Below are positions 23,772 through 31,984 of a stretch of DNA of 37,445 nucleotides, in pieces. A program made the translations under genes and the position numbers. Every line of letters begins with the position of its first letter. Position 1 is the stretch's first letter. The notes beneath the pieces were generated by a model, which saw only the letters and a list, made by a program, of their open reading frames with translations, had not been told where the DNA came from and searched no databases. The stretch lies in assembly GCA_964384945.1 (NCBI GenBank), contig CAYLMK010000038.1:1-37445 (forward strand), read 5' to 3'. The DNA comes from S015-6 sp964384945 (GTDB lineage: Bacteria; Desulfobacterota; DSWW01).

Positions 23772-25652
23772 TTATCCTCGCAGCCCCTTCTGCCGCCGCA
23801 GCCTTCTCTTCTGGTAGAGTACGGCTCCGATGGCCGGCAGGAAGAGGGTGATTACATATCCGATGGCTGTCGCATCCAGACCGCGCCCGGAACCTCCTTG
23901 GATTGCGACCGAACAGCCCCCCCCTCCGTCGTCCGACTGTACCCGCACCGGAGGCGTGGGGGGCTCGCCCTGATCCGGTTCGCCGGGAAGGACGATCACC
24001 TGCACGGTTGCGGGAACGCTGGCGGCATCCCCGTCGTGGACGACGAGCGTGAAGGTCAAGGTCCCCTCCGCCACGGCGTAGAACCCTGCCGCGGCCTGGT
24101 CTGCGTTCTCGAGCATGACCTGGGGGCCGCCGGTCTGGGACCAGCTGAAGGAGAGCGGATCCTGGTCCGGGTCATGGCTTCCGGAGCCGTCCAGGGTGAC
24201 CCAGTCTCCCTGCTCCACGGGGTCGACGCCCTCGATCACCGCGACAGGCACGCGATTTGTCGGGCTCTCGACGGTCACTCTCACCCGGTCCGGGGAACTC
24301 GCAACCTGCCCGTCCCGGACGATCAACTGGAACTCGTAAAGGCCTGCCGCGCCGGCTACGAAGCTTGCCTGCGCCGTGTTCGCCCCCTGGAGCGTGACCG
24401 ACGCCGGGCCCTGGACCTGCGACCAGGTATAGGAGATCGGGTCCCCGTCAGGGTCCGAACTCGCGGATCCGTCCAGGGTCACCGTATCGCCTGCCGTCAC
24501 GGTCTGATCCCGACCGGCATCCGCGCGGGGCACGCGGTTGGCCGGGGCGTTCACGGTTACCAGGACCTGGTCCGGGGCGCTCGAGAGCTTACCGTCGAAG
24601 GTCACGAGCTGGAACACGTATACGCCCTGCGATTCGGGGGTGAAGGCGGCCGTCGGGCTGTTGGCTCCTGTCAGGAGGACCGGCGCCCCTTCCATCTGGG
24701 TCCACGTGAAGCTCATTGCATCCCCGTTCGGGTCGGCCGATCCGGATCCGTCCAGGACGACCGGGGTGCCGGCAACCACTTCCCGATCCGCCCCTGCGTC
24801 TGCGGCGGGCGCCACGTTTCGGATGACGACGTTCACCTCGTCGGGAAGGCTGGACAGGCTTCCGTCCCTGACGATGAGTTCGAAGACATACGTTCCGGCC
24901 GTCCTGCCGAGGAAGGCCGGGCTCACGGTGTGACTGTCCGAAAGGGACACGGTCGGGCCGCTCTTCTGCGTCCAGGTGTAGCTCAGCAGGTCCCTGTCCG
25001 GGTCATGGCTTCCGGAGCCGTCCAGAGTGACCACCGTGGGGTCCAGTACCTGATCCGCCCCGGCATTGGCCACCGGCCTGGAGTTGCCGTTGAGGGGATC
25101 CATGGGATAGGGGTCCCGGCCGTCCGGCGTCCCGTCACCGTCGGAATCCCCTTCCGTGGGATCGGTTCCGGCATTGAACTCTTCGAGGTTTGTCAGTCCG
25201 TCTCCGTCCGGATCGCCTTCCGCGTCGTCCGGTTTGAACGGGTTCAGGCCATGGGAGGTCTCCCAGGCGTTGGCCATGCCGTCGCCGTCGGTATCGTTCG
25301 GGGAACCGTCCAGGTAGACCACGATCTGGTCCGAAGGGTCGGACATGGGGCCCACGCGGCCGAGCGCGTCCTCGGCCTCCACCTGAACCACATAGGTTTT
25401 CCCGTCCTGAGCGGCCACCTGGCAGTTGGATGCGGCTGCCTGGTTCTGAAGCACGAACGGCTGACCGTCCACGGAAACGTATACATTGTAATGGTCGACC
25501 GAGCCGGATGCCGCGCTCCAGCTGAAGGATAGAGTGGACCGGTTGGTGTACGTGACGGCCTCAGCGGGAAGCGCGCCTGTCGCCGTCAGCGTCCCGAGGA
25601 TTCCGCCCAGGAGAAGAAATCGAATTGCGGAAAATCGCTTGTGTGCCTGCAT
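23772..25652 (-). CDS. Secreted PKD-repeat surface protein with GGGGCS C-terminal sorting tail
   Basis: 626 residues from the ATG at 25652 (GAGGAATTCC upstream). The signal peptide is residues 1-31 (IRFLLLGGILGTLTATGALPA). An FN3-like domain is at about 32-115, and Ca-binding thrombospondin-3-type motifs at about 117-188 (DTDGDGMANAWE, DPDGDGLTNLEE, DSDGDGTPDGRD). Four PKD-like domains start near 190, 283, 372 and 467, each with DGSGSxDPDxD and TYVFELIVRDG-type strands. The tail holds GGGGCS (about 582), a hydrophobic helix and RRLRRQK. That tripartite end resembles sortase-like C-terminal signals (for example MYXO- or Synerg-CTERM), in which the Cys/Gly motif is processed and the protein anchored at the cell surface. 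The function is probably adhesion or display, not enzymatic. It is expressed from a probable sigma-54 promoter. Confidence 0.85.
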   Translation of the reverse strand: MQAHKRFSAIRFLLLGGILGTLTATGALPAEAVTYTNRSTLSFSWSAASGSVDHYNVYVSVDGQPFVLQNQAAASNCQVAAQDGKTYVVQVEAEDALGRVGPMSDPSDQIVVYLDGSPNDTDGDGMANAWETSHGLNPFKPDDAEGDPDGDGLTNLEEFNAGTDPTEGDSDGDGTPDGRDPYPMDPLNGNSRPVANAGADQVLDPTVVTLDGSGSHDPDRDLLSYTWTQKSGPTVSLSDSHTVSPAFLGRTAGTYVFELIVRDGSLSSLPDEVNVVIRNVAPAADAGADREVVAGTPVVLDGSGSADPNGDAMSFTWTQMEGAPVLLTGANSPTAAFTPESQGVYVFQLVTFDGKLSSAPDQVLVTVNAPANRVPRADAGRDQTVTAGDTVTLDGSASSDPDGDPISYTWSQVQGPASVTLQGANTAQASFVAGAAGLYEFQLIVRDGQVASSPDRVRVTVESPTNRVPVAVIEGVDPVEQGDWVTLDGSGSHDPDQDPLSFSWSQTGGPQVMLENADQAAAGFYAVAEGTLTFTLVVHDGDAASVPATVQVIVLPGEPDQGEPPTPPVRVQSDDGGGGCSVAIQGGSGRGLDATAIGYVITLFLPAIGAVLYQKRRLRRQKGLRG

Positions 25653-25710
25653 GTAGGAATTCCTCGTCTCGCCCTGCGGGTTGATCCCAGCGATGCCGCA
25701 TTGCCCGTTG

Positions 25711-25726
25711 TGCAAGGGTTATGCCA
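25711..25726 (-). promoter_or_regulatory. Sigma-54 (RpoN) promoter
   Basis: The minus strand reads TGGCATAACCCTTGCA, matching the sigma-54 consensus TGGCAC-N5-TTGCA with one mismatch, including the invariant GG and GC at -24/-12. It lies about 60 bp before the PKD-protein ATG at 25652, with a start point near 25700. Sigma-54 promoters need an enhancer-binding ATPase. The upstream 25727-25920 stretch is AT-richer and contains CGTCAG-gctt-CTGACG (25852-25867), a possible binding palindrome. Confidence 0.75.
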
Positions 25727-25926
25727 CAATCAGGGAATGCGGTTGGCGGAGCCTCTCGAGCCTATCTGTTTGGTATTGAATGGTTTTTTGTCATTCCGAC
25801 GGGGTGGCTTTCAGTAGAATCAAATCGGGGGTTACAAATGTGTAAGGAGAGCGTCAGGCTTCTGACGGAGAACGTATTCGTCGCAAATGGGGCAAGCTCG
25901 AAACGCAAGGGGCGAAAGCGGGGTAA

Positions 25927-25991
25927 AAAATACCCCTCTCCCTGCACCCGAGCTTGATGGAATTGGACAAGGATGACCGGTGCAGGGAGAG
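25927..25991 (-). terminator. Terminator downstream of the sulfatase-fold gene
   Basis: On the minus strand a 13-bp stem, CTCTCCCTGCACC (25991-25979) with GGTGCAGGGAGAG (25948-25936) and a 30-nt loop, is followed by GGGTATTTTTTACCCC with six T. The long loop is unusual, but stem plus T-run fits rho-independent termination of the gene ending at 26065. The rest of the 25727-26064 gap holds only the small palindrome noted for the sigma-54 promoter. Confidence 0.6.
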
Positions 25992-26064
25992 AGGAAAAGC
26001 GCGTCTCTGAAGTTTCGAATGTAATACGATGAGACGCTGTCGCAGGAGAAAAAGTTCCGGCGGT

Positions 26065-28077
26065 TTACTGGATGTATCCGAGGGATTTGAGTTCTTCGGC
26101 CGACTGCGGGTCGAGCTTGACCTTCTCGCCCGCCAGCAGGCTCTGCTCCATGCTTCTTCTTGCGTAGTCGAGGTAGTTTTCGAGGCCCTTCAGGACGGGT
26201 GCGGGCCACTCGGACCGGACCGACGCCAGATTCTTCGTCTCCGCCGGATCCCTCTGGAGGTTGTAGAGTTCCCACCGGTCGGATGTGGCATCGTAGATGA
26301 GCTTGGAGCCGGCCGCGCGGTTGGCGTAAAGCTCCGCCTCCCCGAGGTCCGTCTGGCTGAAGGCGTCGCGGTAGGGGATGCTCTGCTCGCCGGCCTCCCT
26401 CAGGCTGGGCAGAAGGCTCAGGCCTTCGAAGCCGTCCGGGAGCTTGCCGGTGCCGCCGAGATCGAGGGCGGCGACGATCGTGGGGACGAGGTCGATGAGC
26501 TGCACCGGCTGCCTCACGCGAAGCCCCGCGGACCGGGAGCCGGGCCACTTGACGATGAAGGGCACGAGGAGCTGTTCGTCGTAAAGCGTGAATCCGTGAC
26601 CGAAATAGCCGTGCTCCATGAACTCCTCGCCGTGATCGCTCGTGACCACGAGGAGCGTGTTCTCCCATAGATTGCGCTGCCTGAGCGCCTCGAAGACCCG
26701 GGCCAGCTCGCGGTCCACGTAAGCGATCTCACCGTCATAGAGGGCGATCAGGTGGTTCCGGTCGGCCTCGGTCAGCCGGTCCTGGTGCGCCAGGAAGTTG
26801 TCCGTCCTGCCGTTGATCGGCCCGTCATAGCCCGGATCGAAACGGCTCCGGTAGGGCTCGGGAGGCACATAGTCGGCGTGCGGGTCGTAATAGTGGAGGA
26901 AGAGGTGAAAGGGTTCGTCGGGGCGCCCGTTGATCCAGCGCACGGCCTCGTCCGTTGCGTGTTCCGCGATGGCGCTGCTCCCGAGGGCCTGCAGCGTGTC
27001 GAAGCCCTGCTCGAACCCGTAAATGTCGGTCAGATACAGGATGGTCGTGATGGCGTGGGTGGTGTATCCCTCGTTCTTGAGAATCTCGGCCAGCGTGGTG
27101 ATCCGCTTCTTCAGTTTGGTGCCGCCCACCAGCACGCACTGATGGGAAGCCGGGGTGAGGGAGGTCATCATCGAGACATGGGAAGGCAGCGTCCAGGGCG
27201 AAGAGGAGGCCGTGGCCTCGAAAAGGGTTGCCTCCTGGGCGAGGCGGTCCAGGGTGGGGGTCGTCTCCCTGCCGTAGCCGTAGCAGCCCACGTGGTCGGC
27301 GCGTAGCGTGTCCACCGAGACGATGATGACGTTCGGCTTCCCCTCCAGGGCCCTTCGGCTGACCTGCCGCGCGTGCCGGGCGGCCGCGTTCGCCGAAACG
27401 AGGACGACCAGACCCAGCGCGGCGGCCGCCCAGGGCAGGGGGCGCAGCCGAACGGCGAGGCGTTCGATGCCGGCCGGAGGCCGGATGGCCTCCCCGGAGA
27501 AGAGGCCGGGCCGCAGCCGGGCGAGGATCCGGATCGCGCCCCATGCCGCGAAGCAGCCGAGAGAGAGCGCAACCAGGCCGAGAGCGAGGAGCACGAGGCC
27601 GTAGTCGGCCGGGTTGGTCGCCAGGAATCCGTAGACCCCCCAGAAGCTCTTCCGGAAAGGCTCGATCAATTGCTCGATGTTCGCGGCCGGCAGGTTTCGC
27701 TGGAGCTGGGCGAGATGCCCGGCGACCATTTTCCTGCCGACCAGGTAGAAGATCGCGTTGGAACCGGCCACGAGGGCCGCGATGGTGACGGTCATGCACA
27801 GGAGGGCGAGGGCCGCCTTTCGGGCCGATCGCGTCACCCGGCGGAAGGCGGCGAAAAGGAGCAGGGCCAGCAGGAACCCGAAGAGAAACTTCAGGAACCA
27901 TGCGTTCACCTCCTCGACCAGGGTCAACGCGACGAGGGTGCCGAGGCCCTGGTCGGAGTACTGATGGGCTCGAATCTGGGCGAGGCCGGACAGAAGCCCG
28001 GCGAGAACTCCGAGGAAGCCTGCGATCAAAAGAGCCTTCAAGATGGAGAGCATCCACGACCCCTTGGCTTGGCCCAT
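26065..28077 (-). CDS. Membrane-anchored sulfatase-fold (alkaline phosphatase superfamily) enzyme
   Basis: 670 residues from the ATG at 28077, preceded by AAGGAGATCG. About five membrane helices lie in residues 1-240 (LLIAGFLGVLAGLL, FLFGFLLALLLFAAF and others). A periplasmic sulfatase domain follows. Metal ligands are suggested by NVIIVSVDTLRADHVG (about 250-265) and VVTSDHGEEFMEHGYFGHG (about 477-495). The formylglycine position of true sulfatases (C/S-x-P-S-R) reads WTLPSH at about 294-299, so a Thr takes the nucleophile place. Phosphoethanolamine/phosphoglycerol transferases and phosphodiesterases use Thr there. Transfer or removal of a phospho-group on an envelope glycan or lipid is therefore as likely as sulfate hydrolysis. 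It is divergent from two GT39-like genes. Confidence 0.75.
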   Translation of the reverse strand: MGQAKGSWMLSILKALLIAGFLGVLAGLLSGLAQIRAHQYSDQGLGTLVALTLVEEVNAWFLKFLFGFLLALLLFAAFRRVTRSARKAALALLCMTVTIAALVAGSNAIFYLVGRKMVAGHLAQLQRNLPAANIEQLIEPFRKSFWGVYGFLATNPADYGLVLLALGLVALSLGCFAAWGAIRILARLRPGLFSGEAIRPPAGIERLAVRLRPLPWAAAALGLVVLVSANAAARHARQVSRRALEGKPNVIIVSVDTLRADHVGCYGYGRETTPTLDRLAQEATLFEATASSSPWTLPSHVSMMTSLTPASHQCVLVGGTKLKKRITTLAEILKNEGYTTHAITTILYLTDIYGFEQGFDTLQALGSSAIAEHATDEAVRWINGRPDEPFHLFLHYYDPHADYVPPEPYRSRFDPGYDGPINGRTDNFLAHQDRLTEADRNHLIALYDGEIAYVDRELARVFEALRQRNLWENTLLVVTSDHGEEFMEHGYFGHGFTLYDEQLLVPFIVKWPGSRSAGLRVRQPVQLIDLVPTIVAALDLGGTGKLPDGFEGLSLLPSLREAGEQSIPYRDAFSQTDLGEAELYANRAAGSKLIYDATSDRWELYNLQRDPAETKNLASVRSEWPAPVLKGLENYLDYARRSMEQSLLAGEKVKLDPQSAEELKSLGYIQ

Positions 28078-28102
28078 AATATCGATCTCCTTCGGCGAAC
28101 TG

Positions 28103-28254
28103 CCGCGGCTGGGCCGCGGGCGAAGCGGCGAGCTTGCTCGCCGTGACGACCGTCGGATCAAGCCGCCTGATGGACGGCGCTATGCGCCGGCCTCAGGCGG
28201 CCGCTCCAGCCGCGGCAGATGGCACGGCGCGAAGCGGCCGTGCCATCTTGTTTT
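28103..28254. other. Array of four perfect hairpins in the divergent gap
   Basis: Four consecutive inverted repeats occupy 150 bp. CCGCGGC-TGG-GCCGCGG is at 28103-28119. GGCGAGC-TT-GCTCGCC is at 28127-28142. GCCGCCTGA/TCAGGCGGC is at 28162-28170 and 28193-28201, with an inner GGCGC/GCGCC. AGATGGCACGGC/GCCGTGCCATCT is at 28217-28228 and 28237-28248, followed by TGTTTT. The last resembles an intrinsic terminator on the plus strand. GCGAAGCGGC occurs twice. It lies in the 326-bp gap between the sulfatase-fold gene and the GT genes. Promoters are not evident. Confidence 0.75.
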
Positions 28255-28403
28255 CAGCGGATTTTTCATGATAGCAGAAGGCTTGAGCGAACCCAAAACG
28301 CGGGCGTATTCGCCTATCTTTTCCTTGTCCTTTTGCTTACAATGCCTTGCAAGGAATCGGGATCGGCTTCCGGGCGGGCTTCGGCAGGCGGGCAGGAGAC
28401 GTG

Positions 28404-30221
28404 ATGCAGCCAGGTTCCAGGTGGTACGAGGCGTGGCCGTTCTGGATCCTGGGTCTTCTGGCCGCCCTGGCAAGCAGGCTCCCCTTCTGGGCGAGCCTGG
28501 CGGAGAGGATCACCTCCCGCACCCCTCCGCCGGACCGACCGGAGTTCGTGCACGCGTTGGTGAGACAGCCTTACGTAACCGAACTCCTCGAGAAGATGTT
28601 CCGGCTGCCCCTGCTCGTCTCGGGCATTGCGCTTTTCGTCGTGCCCGCCCTGGGCCTCTGGGTTGCGAGGCGGGCCTGGCGGGAGGGCGGCTGGGGCGGA
28701 AAGGGCGCTGCGGCCAAGGCCGCCGCATTATACCTCTTCGTCCTTCTTCTGCTTCTTTTCTCCCACTTCGGCATCCACCAGAACGTCGCCATCTCCCCGG
28801 ATGAGCACCTCTACCTCTATCAGGGCGAACTCTTTTCCACGTTCCGCCTCTACGAGCAAGCCCACGAGGAGCCCGAGTTCTTCAAATACGCGTTCGTGGC
28901 CGCCCATGAGGGAAAGGAGTTCAGCATCTTCCCTCCGGGGTTCGCGATGGTCCTGGCCGTGGGGTACTGGCTCCGTGTTCCCTCGATCCTGCCGGTCCTG
29001 ATCGCCGCCGTGGCGCCCGTGCTGGTCTTCCTGCTCATGGCCCGGCTGGGCAGGCCGAAAACAGGGTTGCTGGCCGCCGCGCTGCTCGCCCTGAGCCCCT
29101 ATTTCTTCATCATGGGAGGCACCTTCTTCTCCCATCCCTTGAGCCTGGTCCTCGTTCTGCTCTTTGCCTATCTCGCGGCCGGGGTCTCGGAGAGGACCGG
29201 GCCCCTGAAGTATCTCCTGCTCGGGCTTCTGGGCTCCTTCGTCGCCCTGGTGCACCATCTCGACGTGGTTGCGCTCGTGCCCTTCGGCGTTCTGCTTCTC
29301 GCCCGTCTGTGGCGGACAGGCGTCCATCGCATCCGGTCGCTCGCCTGCCTCGCTGCGGGGGGACTCCTCGTCGCGGCGCTTGAGCTGGCCTACCATTGGG
29401 CGATCCTCGGAGACCCGCTGGGGCAGCCCTACATCGTTTACTGCGGGCAGGGCAACTACCTGGCGGACATCCTGGAGGATGCGGACCTTTTTCACCCGCT
29501 CCAAGCAGGCGCCTTGAAAAAAGGGCTCGGCCTCATGATGACCCGCCTGGCCGTCCTGAACCTCGTGCTCTTCCCCATGGGCCTCCTCCTGGCCTTGCCG
29601 TGGTTCCTCGGGAGGAAGCACCCGGTTGAGTGGTGCATGTTCTTCGCCGTTCTGTTCACCCTGGCCGTCTACGTAGCCTACAAGCCCGAAGGGGGCTGGG
29701 AGCTCGGGCCCCGCTATTACTTCCACCTGGCCGGGTTCCTGGCCGTCGCCGTCGCAGAGGGGTTGCTGTGGATGGACCGGCGTCTCCTCCGGGCCTTTCC
29801 CCGCAAGGGCAGGGCCCTCGTGACGGGGCTCGTCCTTCTCGGGATCTCTCTGAACGCCGGGATCGTGGCCGGCAGGGCCCTGTACATCCGGACCTTTGTC
29901 GACCTGCTGCGCCTTCCCTACCGTCTCGTAGAGGAGCAAGGCGTGGAGAAGGCGCTGGTCTTCATCGATGTGAAGGGGCTGCCCCGCTCCTTCAACTGGG
30001 GCAACTACTTCTGGACGCGCAACCGCCCGGACCGCGACGGGCCGGTCGTCTTTGCCAACGATCTCGGCGAAAGAAACCACGCCTTGGCGGCGGGCTTTCC
30101 CGGCCGCGAGCCCTTTCGCCTGGAGATCGATCTGGCGCGCTTCGGTTGCGACGACTTCAAACCGCGGCTCGAGCCTCTGCAACCAGGGGGCGAAAAGCCC
30201 TTTCCGGACCCGGAGACCTGA
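28404..30221 (+). CDS. GT39/PMT-like membrane glycosyltransferase (first of pair)
   Basis: 605 residues from the ATG at 28404 (AGGAGACGTG upstream). GT-C architecture: membrane helices near 12-30, 70-95 and 105-125, then a first periplasmic loop with the acidic motif AISPDEHLYLYQGEL (about 129-143), whose Asp-Glu pair is the expected catalytic site. About nine more helices follow to residue 510, and then a soluble C-terminal segment. FSIFPPGFAMVLAVGYWL resembles the loop found in ArnT-like enzymes. Such enzymes transfer sugars from polyprenyl phosphate to lipids, glycans or proteins on the periplasmic side. The acceptor is unknown. The next gene starts 17 bp downstream and encodes a related enzyme, so the two form an operon. 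Confidence 0.8.
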   Translation: MQPGSRWYEAWPFWILGLLAALASRLPFWASLAERITSRTPPPDRPEFVHALVRQPYVTELLEKMFRLPLLVSGIALFVVPALGLWVARRAWREGGWGGKGAAAKAAALYLFVLLLLLFSHFGIHQNVAISPDEHLYLYQGELFSTFRLYEQAHEEPEFFKYAFVAAHEGKEFSIFPPGFAMVLAVGYWLRVPSILPVLIAAVAPVLVFLLMARLGRPKTGLLAAALLALSPYFFIMGGTFFSHPLSLVLVLLFAYLAAGVSERTGPLKYLLLGLLGSFVALVHHLDVVALVPFGVLLLARLWRTGVHRIRSLACLAAGGLLVAALELAYHWAILGDPLGQPYIVYCGQGNYLADILEDADLFHPLQAGALKKGLGLMMTRLAVLNLVLFPMGLLLALPWFLGRKHPVEWCMFFAVLFTLAVYVAYKPEGGWELGPRYYFHLAGFLAVAVAEGLLWMDRRLLRAFPRKGRALVTGLVLLGISLNAGIVAGRALYIRTFVDLLRLPYRLVEEQGVEKALVFIDVKGLPRSFNWGNYFWTRNRPDRDGPVVFANDLGERNHALAAGFPGREPFRLEIDLARFGCDDFKPRLEPLQPGGEKPFPDPET

Positions 30222-30238
30222 GGAGGAGGGCCACGGCC

Positions 30239-31984
30239 TTGTCGAAACGTCTCCCTGGGCTTGCCCTGTACGGCCTGCTGGCCGCGGCCTTGCTCTATGG
30301 CGGTTGGCTTCGGTTCGACCGTGTCACGGACCGGGAGCCCTTCATTTCGGACGAGGCGGACTACATCGGCGAGGCCCTTTTCCTGAAGTCGGCGGCCTGC
30401 GCCCTGCTCGATTCCGCGCGGCTCTTTCTCGAGGAGCGGAGGTCCGGCGAGGATCTCTGGAAGAAGGAAGAGCAGGCGCGCGCCTTCCAGGAGGCCCTGC
30501 AGGGTCACCCTCCCGCCATGGGCCGGCCCGGGCACGTCATCTTCATCGCCCTGGCCATGGGCATCGTGCGAGACCCGATCGCGGCAGCGCCGGCCACCGC
30601 CGCCGTGTTCGGAACGCTTTCGATCGTGCTGGTCTTCCTGCTGGGCAGGGGGCTCTACCGACCCTGGGTGGGAGCCCTGGCGGCGGCCTTCCTGGCCGTC
30701 TCTCCCTATCATGTCTGGTACAGCCGGTCCGGGTTTGCGGAGGCGGATACCGTCTTCTTCCTCCTGCTCACCCTCTGGCTCTATCTCCTCGGCCACAAGC
30801 GCTCGAGTTCGTGGCTCGCGGCCGCCTCCGGCCTTGCGGCCGGAATCGGGTTCGTGGTGCATCACCGGTTCGCCCTGTTCCTGGGCTTCCTGTGGTTCCT
30901 GGAAGGCTTCCTCGCGGTCACCCGCAGGGGCCCGGAAACCAGGGCGCGCCTGGGGCGGTTCTGCCTGCTGAACGTTGCGTTCCTGCTCCCCATCCTCTCG
31001 ATCGAGGCCGTGTACCATGTCGCGCTGGTGGCGTTTCAGGCCGCCGGGCAGGTGATGCCCGCCGCAACCTATTTCACCCAGCTTCTCGTCGTCTCCACCT
31101 ACATCCGGTACAACAATCTGATCCCCTACCGCCATTTCTTCGAATGGCAGAACTTCCTCACCTACCCCTACCTGCTCTGGATCGTCGAAGGACCGCTGGT
31201 GTTCGTCTTCTTCGCGGGCGGGGTGGCGAGCCTGGTCCGGCGCCGCGGATTTGCCGGGCTCATCGTGGGGCTTCTTCTCGTGGGCCCGATCCTGTTTTAC
31301 AGCTACATGGACGCCAGCGCGCGCTTCATCTCGGTCTCGATTCCGTTCCTGGCCATTGCGGCCGGGCTCTTTCTTGTGGAGGCCGTTGCGTGGGCCGGGC
31401 GCATGGGGGCGGCCCAGCAGAAGGGCGCGTGCCTGGCTGCAGGGGCCCTCATCCTGCTGCAGGCCGGAATCGGTCTGCAGCACACGCGGAAGATGCTCGC
31501 GTGGGAGGCAGGCTACCGGGAGGCCTTTGCCTGGATCCGGGCTGCGAGCGAGGGCGCCCCGGCCCCGCCGAGGGCCATCTGCAGCTATCCGCATTTCTCG
31601 CAGCTCTACCTGGGCAGGCAGGGGTCGGCGAAGATGCCCTCCTCGGAGGAGAAACTGCGGGCGCGCTACGAGGAAGGGTTTCGGTATGTGGTCCTCGCGG
31701 ACTTCCTGCTCTACTATCTCAAGCGCCTGGAGGCCCCGGCCCTCGCCCGGCTTCCGGTCGCGGAGGCCGCAAAGGGCTCGGCGGACCTGGCCGGGAAGAT
31801 CGCGAGCGGGCAGGCGCCCGTTCACGTCGTTCCCTGCAGCTTCTGCCTCTGCCCGATGAACATCCTCGAGATCAACCTGCAATTCAGGGAGTCGCTGCGG
31901 TTCATGGAGTCGGCGCCCGCCCGGGGCCTGGGCCCGATCCGCATCTACGACCTGGCGACCTACTTCTCCCCGGAGGACGGTTGA
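30239..31984 (+). CDS. GT39/PMT-like membrane glycosyltransferase (second of pair)
   Basis: 581 residues from a TTG start at 30239, chosen because GAGGAGGAGGG lies about 9 nt upstream. No ATG or GTG exists in frame before deep inside the protein. An N-terminal helix (LALYGLLAAALLYGGWL) is followed by the acidic loop ISDEADYIGEAL (about 34-45). About ten helices run to residue 410, including GFAEADTVFFLLLTLWLYLL and the ArnT-like HVWYSRSGFAEAD. A periplasmic C-terminal domain has several cysteines (VPCSFCLC). It is probably co-expressed with the preceding GT gene. Its 3' end overlaps the convergent propeller gene by 25 bp. Confidence 0.78.
   Translation: MSKRLPGLALYGLLAAALLYGGWLRFDRVTDREPFISDEADYIGEALFLKSAACALLDSARLFLEERRSGEDLWKKEEQARAFQEALQGHPPAMGRPGHVIFIALAMGIVRDPIAAAPATAAVFGTLSIVLVFLLGRGLYRPWVGALAAAFLAVSPYHVWYSRSGFAEADTVFFLLLTLWLYLLGHKRSSSWLAAASGLAAGIGFVVHHRFALFLGFLWFLEGFLAVTRRGPETRARLGRFCLLNVAFLLPILSIEAVYHVALVAFQAAGQVMPAATYFTQLLVVSTYIRYNNLIPYRHFFEWQNFLTYPYLLWIVEGPLVFVFFAGGVASLVRRRGFAGLIVGLLLVGPILFYSYMDASARFISVSIPFLAIAAGLFLVEAVAWAGRMGAAQQKGACLAAGALILLQAGIGLQHTRKMLAWEAGYREAFAWIRAASEGAPAPPRAICSYPHFSQLYLGRQGSAKMPSSEEKLRARYEEGFRYVVLADFLLYYLKRLEAPALARLPVAEAAKGSADLAGKIASGQAPVHVVPCSFCLCPMNILEINLQFRESLRFMESAPARGLGPIRIYDLATYFSPEDG

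Noticed and set aside
20784..25532. Long plus-strand frames opposite dnaX (20784-22775) and the PKD protein (23382-25532)
   Set aside because: No domains, low-complexity Arg/Gly composition, and they cross tRNA, SRP RNA or gene boundaries. The opposite strand encodes well-supported proteins.
25727..25960. c-di-GMP or other riboswitch before the PKD gene
   Set aside because: The leader sequence lacks GEMM core elements, and the predicted sigma-54 start leaves only about 50 nt of 5' UTR.
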